DNA of 38,594 nucleotides. Origin: Clostridiales bacterium (GTDB lineage Bacteria > Bacillota > Clostridia > Lachnospirales > Lachnospiraceae). Where the stretch lies: positions 1 to 38,594 of the forward strand of contig JAJPZY010000034.1 of assembly GCA_021204085.1 (NCBI GenBank), given 5' to 3'. Numbering within the stretch: the stretch's first letter is position 1; the number at the start of each line of letters is the position of its first letter. The position numbers and the translations under genes were made by a program. This document shows positions 6,920 to 16,189 of this stretch, piece after piece. The notes under the pieces were generated by a model. That model was given only the letters and a program-made list of their open reading frames with translations, made no database searches and was not told the origin of the DNA.

Positions 6920-8704
6920 TTACAACGAAAAATCAAAATCCGCTTCCTCCAGATGCTCTCTCTTATAATTCAGCAAAAATCTGGTGCACTTTGTCTTTCC
7001 CTCTCCGGCGAATACCTCAATACATTCCTCTATATTCTCATTTGTAAAAAATCCCAGCTCCGCCAGAAGTGCCAGACGATTTATATCCTGCATTTTTGCA
7101 ATTTCCTGCAGGATTTCAGACATATTTTTCTCCACAAACCGTCGGTACACTGCTGCGGTATCCTCCTCCAACAAAACAGGGTACTTTAACCGGCAGCAAG
7201 CCATTCCGCAGCGGACCATCAGATTCAGATACGTCGGGAAAAGCGTGTCATACCTCCGGTAATCATAGATATACCCTTCCCAGGATGTTTCCTTACGTTC
7301 CCGCATTTCCGGATAGAAAGCCGCAAAGTCTCTCCACTTCTCCGGCAAACGAAGGATTCCGACTTTATCCGCCCCCTTATGGCGCTTATTCTCCGGCCGG
7401 TCGCCTGTCTCTCCCCCGGCATTTTCTCCGGTACGTCCCGCTTCCGATGACTCCCGTTCCTCTGAATAAAACAAAGCCGTAATTTCATCCTTCCGGTAGA
7501 CCGGCTCCTGCGGCACATATAACAGAATCCCGGTCTCTTCCAGTTCCAGCTCCTTTAAGTTTTTACACTCCCGGAATGCATCCTCTCCGACATCTTTCAC
7601 AGAGTTCGGAATCCGGCATTTTTGAAAAGAAGCGCGGCGGAAAGCCCCGGGAAGGATCCGCGTCACATCATCCGGAATCCGCCAGAAGTTTGCTGTACCG
7701 AAATATTTTACAATATATCGATCGCCATGTTCGCCCATTTCATATAACGCAGCCTCATCCGCTGCAAAATGCGGATTGGCGGCATTCACTGTAATCTGCT
7801 CCAATCCGTTCCGTTCTTCACTCCACCCGAAAGTATCCGACAGTGCAAGCCGCCCGATCTCCTCTACCGTAGACGGCAGATGGAAGCAGCGCAGGCTGAT
7901 ACAGTGGCTGAACGCATTTTCCCCGATTACCCGAAGCCCCTGTAAATTATTCATGTTCCCACTCCGCTGCTCCTTAAAAAAGCCGCCCTGGTTTTCCTCA
8001 TATTCAGGATTTTGAGATACTGCCGCATCCGGAATCTGAACATCCTCCAGCAGCTGGCACCCCTCAAATGCTGTCGCCTCAATGGTATGCACCGACAACG
8101 GCATCTCGATGCGCTGTAACGTTTCACTCCCGGCAAAAGCTCCCTCTCCGATCACCGTCGTTCCTTCCGGCACACAGTAGTGCGTCAGCTTGCTCTCTGA
8201 AAAAGCGGCTAGCAGCTTTCGTCCTGTCCCATCACCCTTTTCATATAGACAGAATCCGTCCGTAAAAAAAGACGGATTTTTCTCAGAGATAGAAAACCGA
8301 ATCGATGACAGCTCCCAGGGACATTCCATCCGGCAAACCGTATCCGGAAGAACCACCTCTGTCAAAGGAGTCAAAAACAGAGCCTCAGCACCGATCTCCT
8401 CCAACCCCTCGTGAAGAATCAGCTCCGTCAGGCTCATACACATCTTAAAGGCTCCCTTCCCGATGCGCCGCACCGAGGAGGGAACCTCAATTTTTGAAAG
8501 GAGCGCGCCATTCTCCGAAAAGGCTTCCGCACCAATCTCCACTACCGGCCGCCCGTCAATCTGCGAAGGAATCTTAAGCATTCCCTCTTCTCCGGAACTG
8601 CCGGTATTTTCGTCTGAAAGATATTTTTCTATGATAACGCCGCAGTCTGTAACCTGATAAATATAATTATTCCATCTCATTTTTGTTACCATCATGCATT
8701 CCAT
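6920..8704 (-). CDS. BspA-type leucine-rich repeat protein (LRR_5), cytoplasmic
   Basis: 594 residues, no signal peptide. Residues about 35-420 hold repeats of about 23 residues of the BspA/LRR_5 type, e.g. IEVPSSVRRIGKGAF (72-86) and LILHEGLEEIGAEAL. A charged low-complexity linker (about 425-465) leads to a helical C-terminal domain (about 470-594) with no named family. Most BspA-like repeats are surface proteins; here the lack of a signal and the position right after the MoxR gene point to an intracellular partner or substrate-recognition subunit of the VWA-MoxR machine. The start is uncertain: ATGs at 8704, 8695, 8692 and 8680 are in frame, none with a strong ribosome site. Confidence 0.75.
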   Translation of the reverse strand: MECMMVTKMRWNNYIYQVTDCGVIIEKYLSDENTGSSGEEGMLKIPSQIDGRPVVEIGAEAFSENGALLSKIEVPSSVRRIGKGAFKMCMSLTELILHEGLEEIGAEALFLTPLTEVVLPDTVCRMECPWELSSIRFSISEKNPSFFTDGFCLYEKGDGTGRKLLAAFSESKLTHYCVPEGTTVIGEGAFAGSETLQRIEMPLSVHTIEATAFEGCQLLEDVQIPDAAVSQNPEYEENQGGFFKEQRSGNMNNLQGLRVIGENAFSHCISLRCFHLPSTVEEIGRLALSDTFGWSEERNGLEQITVNAANPHFAADEAALYEMGEHGDRYIVKYFGTANFWRIPDDVTRILPGAFRRASFQKCRIPNSVKDVGEDAFRECKNLKELELEETGILLYVPQEPVYRKDEITALFYSEERESSEAGRTGENAGGETGDRPENKRHKGADKVGILRLPEKWRDFAAFYPEMRERKETSWEGYIYDYRRYDTLFPTYLNLMVRCGMACCRLKYPVLLEEDTAAVYRRFVEKNMSEILQEIAKMQDINRLALLAELGFFTNENIEECIEVFAGEGKTKCTRFLLNYKREHLEEADFDFSL

Positions 8705-8729
8705 TCATGACCAGCTGACCCGGGTATCA

Positions 8730-8783
8730 TCAAACCTGCAGTTTTTCCACTGCGTCCGCGATCTCCTGCTGCCGCTCATAGAT
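8730..8783 (-). other. In-frame continuation of the MoxR ATPase beyond TAG
   Basis: After the TAG at 8784-8786 the same frame reads IYERQQEIADAVEKLQV and then TGA. This is a helical, coding-like tail that appears to complete the expected C-terminal helix of this ATPase family (recalled relatives go on from an NK-x-L motif with a YERQ-like segment). With it, the distance to the next gene falls from 79 to about 25 bases. Confidence 0.55.
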
Positions 8784-10253
8784 CTAAAACTTCTTATTAT
8801 ACTTTTCGTACTCTTTACAGCCGCAGCGTGCGATAAATGCCGCGCTGTTATAATTCACAGTCAGGTCTGTCACAAGCACCAGCATCTCATTGCCCGCCCC
8901 GAACATTTTTTCCACAAAGCGGAAAAGATTCGATAATTTTTCACTGATTCCGGCACGGTCAGACTTCATCCGGGCCACTTCCCCGTCAAACCGTTCTTTT
9001 ATCAATGCAAAAGCATCCTCCGGACGGATCACGCCGGCCATATGAATGGCTTTCGCATCCTGCTGCAGCGTCTCAATCACCATCTGATACTCTTTTTTCT
9101 CCGCCGGGCTGATGGAATCGGCAGCGTCCTCCCGCTCCAGCATCGTCTGCAGGGACTCCCAGTTTGCCCGAAGGATATTCAACACCGTATCGTGATCCCA
9201 CTGCGGCAGATCCGCCAGCGTTTTCTTCAAATCTTTCAGTGTCAGAAGAAGCTTCCGCAGGGCATCCTCCTGCTCCACATTCACCCGGATCTCCGCCTGA
9301 ATGGCATCCAGAAGCAGCCCGATCAGAGATAAACGCTCATCAAAACCGGCTTTCTTTGCCCGGTCGCGAATATCCGCATCCGCCTGCCCGGACAGAATCT
9401 GCTGCACACGATAATCGCGTTTATACTTCTGATACAGATCATAGTAAGATGCAAACTCCCGGCAGATCCGCTTATTTCGCAGGTACTGCGCGATCAGCGT
9501 CTCATCCACCGCAAAGCCATTTTCTTCATACAGATAAATAATCTCCGAGAGATCTTCCCACCCGCGGGCGGTAACGTAGGATTTGCCGTCGACGGTATTC
9601 TCTATCACGTAAAAATCATTTTTCTTAATATCCAGATACGTCAGGATGGCTCCATGAATCCCGCGGTTCACCGCATACTTTCGCCAGGTAGGATAATCCG
9701 CGTCTACTTCCAGAACCTTCATTCGATCCAGCGTCACCACATCAAACTCCCGAACGGAACGGTTAAACTGCGGCGGGTTACCGGCCGTGGCGATGACCCA
9801 TCCATCCGGCACGCGGTGTTTTCCGAAGGTCTTAAACTGCAAAAACTGCAGCATGGATGGCGCCAGAGTCTCTGAAACACAGTTGATCTCGTCCAGGAAA
9901 AGAATCCCCTCCTTTTTTCCGGATTTCTCCATCATCTCATAGACTGACGCGATGATTTCGCTCATCGTATACTCAGAAACATCAAATTCCGTGCCGCCGT
10001 AATTTTTATGGCTGATAAAAGGCAGGCCGAGTGCGCTCTGCCGCGTATGATGCGTCATCGAATAAGATACCAGGGCCAAATCCATCTCCTGCGCGATCTG
10101 CTCCATAATGGCTGTCTTACCGATGCCCGGCGCGCCGAGCAGGAAAACCGGGCGCTGCCGTACGACGGGAATCCGATAACTGCCGTACTGGTCTTTCGAC
10201 AAATAGATTTTTACCGCTTTCTCAATCTGCTCCTTCGCTTCCTGAATATTCAT
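8784..10253 (-). CDS. MoxR-type AAA+ ATPase, ending at an in-frame TAG
   Basis: 489 residues. MoxR ATPases act as chaperones that remodel or load metal into partner complexes, usually with VWA proteins. The AAA+ core has Walker A GAPGIGKT (40-47), Walker B ILFLDE (117-122), sensor-1-like ATAGNPPQFNRSV (about 155-167) and a helical lid. Residues about 300-489 form a long helical C-terminal domain. The ATG overlaps the stop of the VWA gene (ATGA), so the pair is translationally coupled. The reading frame ends at TAG but continues with 17 coding-like codons to TGA, so the natural C-terminus may be 507 residues. The substrate is unknown; the operon context points to the VWA and LRR proteins. Confidence 0.88.
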   Translation of the reverse strand: MNIQEAKEQIEKAVKIYLSKDQYGSYRIPVVRQRPVFLLGAPGIGKTAIMEQIAQEMDLALVSYSMTHHTRQSALGLPFISHKNYGGTEFDVSEYTMSEIIASVYEMMEKSGKKEGILFLDEINCVSETLAPSMLQFLQFKTFGKHRVPDGWVIATAGNPPQFNRSVREFDVVTLDRMKVLEVDADYPTWRKYAVNRGIHGAILTYLDIKKNDFYVIENTVDGKSYVTARGWEDLSEIIYLYEENGFAVDETLIAQYLRNKRICREFASYYDLYQKYKRDYRVQQILSGQADADIRDRAKKAGFDERLSLIGLLLDAIQAEIRVNVEQEDALRKLLLTLKDLKKTLADLPQWDHDTVLNILRANWESLQTMLEREDAADSISPAEKKEYQMVIETLQQDAKAIHMAGVIRPEDAFALIKERFDGEVARMKSDRAGISEKLSNLFRFVEKMFGAGNEMLVLVTDLTVNYNSAAFIARCGCKEYEKYNKKF

Positions 10254-11695
10254 AACTCATCCTCCGTCATTATCAACTGAATCGCCCATGGCGGCGTCTC
10301 CGGTATCTCAAATCCCTCTTCAATAAAAACAAACGCGGTCTCGTAATCCGGCGCACGCTCCGGGAACGTCCCCTTTCCGTCGGTAAAATAAATCAGTCCC
10401 CGCAGGTTGTGGAACTCATGCCGCGCAATCAGGTTGTCCACATAATCAAAAACCGGCCGGAAATCCGTCCCGCCAAAACCGGACAGCTGCACATCCTGCA
10501 TATAGGCATCAAACTCCTCATCCGTGGTAACCTTCACATCCTGCTGGATTTTCGAATCACACTGGATAATGTGAATATTCACCCGGCTAAAATAACTCTC
10601 GGTGTTTTTCAAAATATCATAGGTCTTTCGCAAAAACTTTTCCACTGTGGCTCCCTGACAGGAACCGGAGGTATCCAGCGCAATGACAAATTCGCGGATG
10701 CGCTTATTCTCCCGGTACTCTAACGGCTCCACTAACGGCATATTCTCATAGAGCTGCAGGCCGTAGGTGTAATAGATATAATCAAACTCATCATCGTTGA
10801 TATGCATCTCCTCGCCGAGCACCGCAAACTTTTTCAGAAACGCGCTGTAATCGTACTTTTCGCGCAGCGCCTCTTTCAGGTTCCGCAGAAGACTGCCCGC
10901 CCCGAATCCCTGCTCCCGTGAGAAAGTCTCAATATCCGTCTTTGCATGCTGGCTGACATCCACCCAGTCGTCCCGCGTCTGCCCCACCAGTGCCTCGTCA
11001 ATATCCTCGACCTGATCTCCCTCCTCGCCGGTGTCCGCCTCATGGCAGCCCATCATCGCCGTCCGGGTATTCGTGGTGTACGTATCACCCGTCCGATCTG
11101 CCGCATCCGTCTCCTTTTTCGGAATCCAGTGCAGGTGATCGTCCTGTTCAAACAGATCCGCATGCGCCAGGTATTCCTCCGCCGCATCCGGATTATCCAG
11201 AAGGAATCGATAAATCTTCTCCGCTGTCAAAACCGGCACATGCTCCTCCAGACGCTTCATGACTTTTTCCTGCTTTCCGTCCTCAGTCAGCCGCACCTCC
11301 GGCAATTTCAGATCCAGAATCGCCTTCTCAACCGCAACATCGCAGGCAAAATCCCAGCAGGCACGATCCATCTTTTCATAGTGGAACGGATGGCTGAAAA
11401 TACAATGCAGAAGCATATGCAGAAACGCCCGCGTGCAGCGGTTCGGTTCCTCCTTAAAAGAACGGATCACATGCTCCGGATTATAATAAATCACCCGGCC
11501 GTTTACCCCGTAGGTCGCCACCGTATCCGCGGGAACCATGGGCATACGAAACAGGGCTCGATCCAGGAACCGCAGGGACACCATAATCTGGTCTCGGGCA
11601 AACAGCATGATACGGTCTGCCACTTCCTGATATTCTGCTTTTTTTTCATCCTGCGCCTGCATGATCTCGCGCATCTCATCTGTCATTATTGCCAT
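10250..11695 (-). CDS. VWA-domain protein with DUF2201-like metallopeptidase N-terminus
   Basis: 481 residues. The N-terminal part (about 30-130) resembles the putative metallopeptidase domain of DUF2201 proteins, but the expected HExxH reads HMLLH (93-97, with His102 following), so the catalytic glutamate is absent. An acidic linker (about 195-250) follows, then a C-terminal von Willebrand factor A domain with the MIDAS motif DTSGS (341-345) and GGTDFRP further on, which binds a divalent metal and protein partners. The chosen ATG (11695) has AGGAG about 11 bases upstream. It overlaps the moxR start by four bases. VWA plus MoxR pairs usually form a chaperone/adaptor machine; the client here is unknown. 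Confidence 0.85.
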   Translation of the reverse strand: MAIMTDEMREIMQAQDEKKAEYQEVADRIMLFARDQIMVSLRFLDRALFRMPMVPADTVATYGVNGRVIYYNPEHVIRSFKEEPNRCTRAFLHMLLHCIFSHPFHYEKMDRACWDFACDVAVEKAILDLKLPEVRLTEDGKQEKVMKRLEEHVPVLTAEKIYRFLLDNPDAAEEYLAHADLFEQDDHLHWIPKKETDAADRTGDTYTTNTRTAMMGCHEADTGEEGDQVEDIDEALVGQTRDDWVDVSQHAKTDIETFSREQGFGAGSLLRNLKEALREKYDYSAFLKKFAVLGEEMHINDDEFDYIYYTYGLQLYENMPLVEPLEYRENKRIREFVIALDTSGSCQGATVEKFLRKTYDILKNTESYFSRVNIHIIQCDSKIQQDVKVTTDEEFDAYMQDVQLSGFGGTDFRPVFDYVDNLIARHEFHNLRGLIYFTDGKGTFPERAPDYETAFVFIEEGFEIPETPPWAIQLIMTEDEL

Positions 11696-11787
11696 GTAGC
11701 AAGACACTCCTGAAGTTTAGTTCTGCAAAATGAACTGTGAATAGCAACAAAAGAATACCATACTCTGAACCAAGTTTCAACAGACGA

Positions 11788-11946
11788 ATGAGGAGGATGA
11801 CAGTTATATATTTACATGCAATCGGGGCAGTCCCCACAAAATTGCATGATAAATATTTTACTGCTAACCTCCTCATTGTACGGGCTTCGCCCTATACCGC
11901 ATTACAGAAAAGCAGGCATACATGGTGAGTCTGTCTTTCCGTAATC
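11788..11946. repeat. Palindromic intergenic element between the VWA gene and ppk
   Basis: AATGAGGAGG (11787-11796) pairs with CCTCCTCATT (11868-11877), and inside it TATTTACATGCAAT pairs with ATTGCATGATAAATA around a core CGGGGCAGTCCCCA. The whole is an imperfect palindrome of about 90 bases. A second stem ATTACAGAAAAGC / GTCTTTCCGTAAT follows at 11902-11946. No gene is seen in 11708-11957. It may be a short MITE-like repeat, and the hairpins may end ppk transcription. Confidence 0.5.
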
Positions 11947-11975
11947 CGCTGCACGGCTCATTGCCAACGCTCACT

Positions 11976-14054
11976 CTACCGGTTCTCCGGCTGCATAAAA
12001 TACTCCTGTGCATTCAGCGGTTCCTCGCCGGACTTTACATGAGTATAGGTGCCGTCTGCCAGCTGAATCCTGGCCTTCACATTGTCCGCCATAAGCACAC
12101 GGAAAATATGAAGCACGCGGTTTTTAATCTGTTCGTCAAAAATCGGCGTCGCCACCTCCACGCGGCGGGTGGTATTCCGGGTCATGAAATCTGCGGAAGC
12201 AATATAGACCTCCGGGTCATCCTGTCCGAAGATATAAATGCGGGAGTGCTCCAGATAACGTCCCACAATGCTGCGAATCGAGACATTCTCCGTCTTTCCG
12301 GGCACGCCGGCGATCAGACAGCAGGCGCCCCGAACCACAAGATCAATCTTCACTCCGGCACAGGAAGCCTCGATCAGCTTCTCAATAATGACTTTATCCG
12401 TCAGAGAATTCATCTTTGCGCCCACATAAGCGGACTGACCGTTTTTCGCACGCTCGATCTGTATATCTATCCGATCCAGGATCTTGTTGCGCAGACATTT
12501 CGGAGCCACCATAAAGTACCGCGTCTCCTCCATGACTTCGCCCAGATACATCCGGGTAAAGACCTCGTTGGCCTCCTCACCGATCCCCTGATCCGCCGTC
12601 ATCAGTGAGAAATCCGTATACAGACGGGAAGTCTTCTCGTTATAGTTTCCGGTACCGATCTGCGTAATATAAGAAATATGATCGTCTTTCTTCTTGGTGA
12701 TCAGACACAGCTTGGAATGCACTTTCAGCTGATCCAGTCCGTAAAGGACGGAGCAGCCGGCGTCCTCTAAGCGGCGGGACCATCCGATATTGTTCGCCTC
12801 ATCAAACCGCGCCCGCAGCTCCACAAGGACATTGACCTCCTTGCCGTTCTCTGCGGCACGGATCAGCGCTTCAATCACTTTGCTGTCATTTGCGACGCGA
12901 TACAGCGTCATCTTCACAGATACCACATCCGGATCCACTGCCGCTTCAACTAAAAGCCGCAGGAACGGATCAATGCTTTCATACGGGAAAAAGAGGAAGC
13001 GATCCTTTTCCTCAATCATCTCCATCATGGAACGCCGATTATTATACTCCTCCGGAATCTGCGGAGAATATTTCGGATAGAACAGCGTCTTATCACTGCG
13101 CAGGATATCACTGAGCTTGGAGAAGAAGGAGACGTCCAGCGGAGACGTTGAGCGGAACACATAATTCTTTTTTAACTTCAGATATTTGCAGAGCAACGCG
13201 ATAACAGAATCATCCATCTCCCTGGAATACTCCAGCTTGATCGGACAAAGTCTGCGCCGTTTGCTGACCAGCTGTTCTATCACCTGGCGAAAATCCGTAT
13301 CATCGTCGTACATCTCCTCATCCGGATCGATGTCAGCATTCCGCAAAATACGGATCAGGGATTTACTTTTAATTTCAAAATGCGTAAAAATCTGCGCCAC
13401 ATAATGAAGAATCAGCTCCTCCATCAACATATACCGGTTTGGATGATCCGGCATACGCACCAGCCGCGGAAGCACGTCAATACTGCAGGGAACAATCCCC
13501 AGCTTGTCGCTCTTTCCGGTTTTTATGCTTTTGCCGTTCTTTCCGGACTTGACGGTTTTCTTCGGCCCCAATATCACCACTGCATAGATTGCTTTATTCC
13601 GAAGAAACGGAAACGGCTGTTTCTTTCCCACGACCTGCGGTGCGAGGAGCGGGCGCACTTCGTGCTCAAAATAAGCGTCCAGAAACGCGGTATCCTTCGC
13701 ATCCATCTCCCCGTAACTGACAATGTCGATTCCGCGCTCTTCCAACCCTCGGTCCAGTGCAGCGTAGATGGCATCTTTACGCTGCGTCAGCAGCTTCACC
13801 TGTTCAAAAATAGCATACAACTGCTCCCGACAAGTCATATTCGTCTTATTATCCCGGATATCTTCGGAGATCAGCATCTGATCATAAAGTGATCCGACTC
13901 TCACGCCGAAAAACTCGTCAAGATTGCTCTGAAAGATCGATGCAAAGGACAACCGCTCGCAAAACGGATTCGTAACATCCTCCGCCTCTTCCAACACTCT
14001 GGCGTTAAACTTTAGCCATGATAATTCCCTGTTGTCATAACACTGGTATTCCAT
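11976..14054 (-). CDS. ppk1: Polyphosphate kinase 1
   Basis: 692 residues, typical of PPK1, which reversibly makes long-chain polyphosphate from ATP at the membrane. N-terminal domain about 1-105, head domain to about 310, then the two catalytic domains. The autophosphorylated histidine is His446 (LKVHSK) and the second conserved histidine is His603 (YLEHSR). The block IGTGNYNEKTSRLYT (467-480) is diagnostic. A lysine-rich insert (about 165-184) is unusual and low-complexity. The start has GGGGAG seven bases upstream. The gene lies 17 bases after the alarmone synthetase, so the two are co-transcribed. The stop is TAG, with a TGA five codons later. Confidence 0.95.
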   Translation of the reverse strand: MEYQCYDNRELSWLKFNARVLEEAEDVTNPFCERLSFASIFQSNLDEFFGVRVGSLYDQMLISEDIRDNKTNMTCREQLYAIFEQVKLLTQRKDAIYAALDRGLEERGIDIVSYGEMDAKDTAFLDAYFEHEVRPLLAPQVVGKKQPFPFLRNKAIYAVVILGPKKTVKSGKNGKSIKTGKSDKLGIVPCSIDVLPRLVRMPDHPNRYMLMEELILHYVAQIFTHFEIKSKSLIRILRNADIDPDEEMYDDDTDFRQVIEQLVSKRRRLCPIKLEYSREMDDSVIALLCKYLKLKKNYVFRSTSPLDVSFFSKLSDILRSDKTLFYPKYSPQIPEEYNNRRSMMEMIEEKDRFLFFPYESIDPFLRLLVEAAVDPDVVSVKMTLYRVANDSKVIEALIRAAENGKEVNVLVELRARFDEANNIGWSRRLEDAGCSVLYGLDQLKVHSKLCLITKKKDDHISYITQIGTGNYNEKTSRLYTDFSLMTADQGIGEEANEVFTRMYLGEVMEETRYFMVAPKCLRNKILDRIDIQIERAKNGQSAYVGAKMNSLTDKVIIEKLIEASCAGVKIDLVVRGACCLIAGVPGKTENVSIRSIVGRYLEHSRIYIFGQDDPEVYIASADFMTRNTTRRVEVATPIFDEQIKNRVLHIFRVLMADNVKARIQLADGTYTHVKSGEEPLNAQEYFMQPENR

Positions 14055-14071
14055 AATTTTCTCCCCGTCGT

Positions 14072-14707
14072 TTACAGTTTTTCAATCTCTTTTCGGATTT
14101 TTAAAAATTTTTTGTCAATGTTAGCAATATCCATTGCGTAAGACTTCAGCTCGCGCTCCATCTTCTCGACCTTTTCAGGATCCACCTTGCTGTTTTTATA
14201 ACTGAGCTGGTGATCCAGCATCGCCCAGTAATTCATCGCCGCGGAACAGACCTGTATCTCAAGCAGGATATCTCCGGGACACTCCGGAACCTCCGCGATA
14301 ATATGAATGCTGCGGTAGCCCGTCGGCTTCGGATGTACGATATAATCTTTCACCTTGATAACCCGAAGGATCGGCAGTTTCCGAATCGCTTTCACCGTTC
14401 GGTAAACATCATCCTGAAATATACAGACCACCCGGATTCCGGCAAGATCGTGAAAGGTCTCGATCGCCTTTTCCATCATCTGGCTTCTCCGCTTGCGAAT
14501 CAGCTTATTTAAAATACTCTCAGGCGTTTTAACTCTGGAAGTAATATACTGAATCACCTGACGATCATACTTTTCCGTCATGTCAGTGCGAAGCTGACGC
14601 AGTTCGGGAACAACCAGCCGGATCATCTCCTCACAGGTCTCCGCAACATGCATCTCTTCGTAATCCTGTATTAAATTGGAAAGGCTCTCATCCCAGCTTT
14701 TTTTCAC
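14072..14707 (-). CDS. Small alarmone synthetase (RelQ/YjbM-like GTP pyrophosphokinase)
   Basis: 211 residues, a synthetase-only RelA/SpoT domain that makes (p)ppGpp from ATP and GTP or GDP. Visible motifs are RKRRSQMMEKAIETFHDLAGIR split over about 92-113, DYIVHPKPTGYRSIH (141-155, nucleotide binding) and LEIQVCSAAMNYWAMLDH (about 168-185, with the catalytic Glu). There is no hydrolase or TGS/ACT regulatory domain, so regulation is by transcription and allostery, as in RelQ. The start is GTG at 14707, supported by AGGAG five to six bases upstream. Together with ppk1 it forms a stress unit linking (p)ppGpp and polyphosphate. Confidence 0.92.
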   Translation of the reverse strand: MKKSWDESLSNLIQDYEEMHVAETCEEMIRLVVPELRQLRTDMTEKYDRQVIQYITSRVKTPESILNKLIRKRRSQMMEKAIETFHDLAGIRVVCIFQDDVYRTVKAIRKLPILRVIKVKDYIVHPKPTGYRSIHIIAEVPECPGDILLEIQVCSAAMNYWAMLDHQLSYKNSKVDPEKVEKMERELKSYAMDIANIDKKFLKIRKEIEKL

Positions 14708-14749
14708 AATGACTCCTTATCGTTTTATTTTTCTTCCGATATTTTTTAT

Positions 14750-14755
14750 ATCATA
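14750..14755 (-). promoter_or_regulatory. Extended -10 element upstream of the alarmone synthetase
   Basis: TGG-TATGAT on the minus strand (extended -10), about 45 bases before the GTG start. The -35 (TGTCTA) is weak. No terminator was seen after the S41 protease gene, so readthrough from upstream is also possible. Confidence 0.35.
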
Positions 14756-14813
14756 CCACAATTCTCATCACTTAGACACCATCACGGGGTAAATTTCCTG
14801 TAAATTTTCGTCT

Positions 14814-16109
14814 TTACTGCAATACCTCCAACGCCTTCTGAATCTGATTATCCAGTTCATAGCTGTAGGAGTCATCTTCCCCGCCCAGAAACTCATACTC
14901 AATCTCCACATCAGGCGTAATCCCGATATCCTGAATGCAGGTGCCTCCCGGCGTATAATATCTGTGCGTAGTTACTTTAAATGCCGTCCCATCACTTAAA
15001 CTGCGAATTGACTGTACGACGCCCTTTCCGTAGGTCGTCGTTCCGACAATGGTACCGGCATCCCGATCCTGAATCGCACCGGCAAAAATCTCCGATGCAC
15101 TGGCGCTGTTTCCGTCAACCAGAACTGCCAACGGCAAATCCAGCGACGCATCATCTGTCGACGTGTATTCCACACGATTGCCGTCTCTGTCCTCCGTGTA
15201 GAGAAGCAGCCCTTCCGGCAAAATTTCATCCAGCATATCACAGACTGTCGTGAGGACACCGCCCGGATTGGAACGAAGATCCACGATCAAAGCCTCCATT
15301 CCCTCCTCCTGAAGCTCATCAAGCGCCTCCGAAAACTGTTCCGTTGTGGCTTCTGTGAATTCCGTCACCTGAATATACCCTACCGAATCCTCCAGCATAT
15401 CACAGCTCACAGTAGGAAACGTGAGATTCTTCCGCTCGATATCGTACGCAATCTCCTCTCCATTCCGATAGGTTATGAGGTGAACGGTTGTATTCTCTTC
15501 CCCTCGTATATGGGTAACCAGCTCCGATAATTCCATAGAGGTCGCCTCATAATCATCCACCATATAGATGATATCACCGGCAAGAAGTCCGGCCTCCTGA
15601 GCCGGAGATCCGTCATAAACCCGGACAACCGTCACCTGCATCGTTTCCGTATCCTGCTGCAGGCTGGCGCCGATCCCACAGTATGTTCCCTCGAGAGAAC
15701 TTTCAAGCAGGCTCTCATATTCTTCCTCGGTATAATACTGTGAATAAGTATCCAGATTTTCAAATAACCCTTCATACAAACCTTCACGCAGATCCTCGAT
15801 ATCTACCTCTTCATAATATGTGCTCTGAATATAAGCAGCCAGCGTCTCAATCTTCTGCGTTGTTTCACTGTCCAGCACAGCCTCGTAACCGGAAAAAATC
15901 CGGGTAAAACTTCCGGTTGTCAGCCCGAAAACGACGGAAACCGCCGCGGCCGCAATTACAGCACCCGAAAGGAACCCCCTGGCAAAAGGATGCTTTCTTC
16001 TTTTTTTTAATTTTTCTTCCGGTGTGTGGATAATCACTTCTGTACCGTTTTCCGATGTTTCTGTAACAGTATTCTCAATTGCCGTATCTTCTACATTATT
16101 TTTTCTCAT
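14814..16109 (-). CDS. S41 family carboxy-terminal processing protease
   Basis: 431 residues from the ATG at 16109, preferred over an ATG 21 bases upstream because GAGG lies five bases before it. A cytoplasmic basic tail is followed by one membrane helix (about 44-65), then a PDZ domain (about 138-218) and the S41 serine protease core outside the cell. The catalytic serine lies in SASASE (335-340) and the catalytic lysine in TTYGKG (Lys362). Such CtpA/CtpB proteases trim envelope or sporulation regulators. The gene follows ftsEX on the same strand, separated by an inserted inverted-repeat element. Family secure; substrate unknown. Confidence 0.92.
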   Translation of the reverse strand: MRKNNVEDTAIENTVTETSENGTEVIIHTPEEKLKKRRKHPFARGFLSGAVIAAAAVSVVFGLTTGSFTRIFSGYEAVLDSETTQKIETLAAYIQSTYYEEVDIEDLREGLYEGLFENLDTYSQYYTEEEYESLLESSLEGTYCGIGASLQQDTETMQVTVVRVYDGSPAQEAGLLAGDIIYMVDDYEATSMELSELVTHIRGEENTTVHLITYRNGEEIAYDIERKNLTFPTVSCDMLEDSVGYIQVTEFTEATTEQFSEALDELQEEGMEALIVDLRSNPGGVLTTVCDMLDEILPEGLLLYTEDRDGNRVEYTSTDDASLDLPLAVLVDGNSASASEIFAGAIQDRDAGTIVGTTTYGKGVVQSIRSLSDGTAFKVTTHRYYTPGGTCIQDIGITPDVEIEYEFLGGEDDSYSYELDNQIQKALEVLQ

Positions 16110-16189
16110 TTTATCCTCATTATGCTTCATGATTTGTTGCCATGGTAGTAATCTATGAATATGGAACGTAATTCATGCTTCCCTTTGCC

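Noticed and set aside
10946-11713. Open frame of about 255 codons antisense to the VWA gene
   Set aside because: Histidine- and arginine-rich shadow protein; the VWA gene with MIDAS motif and coupled moxR explains the region.
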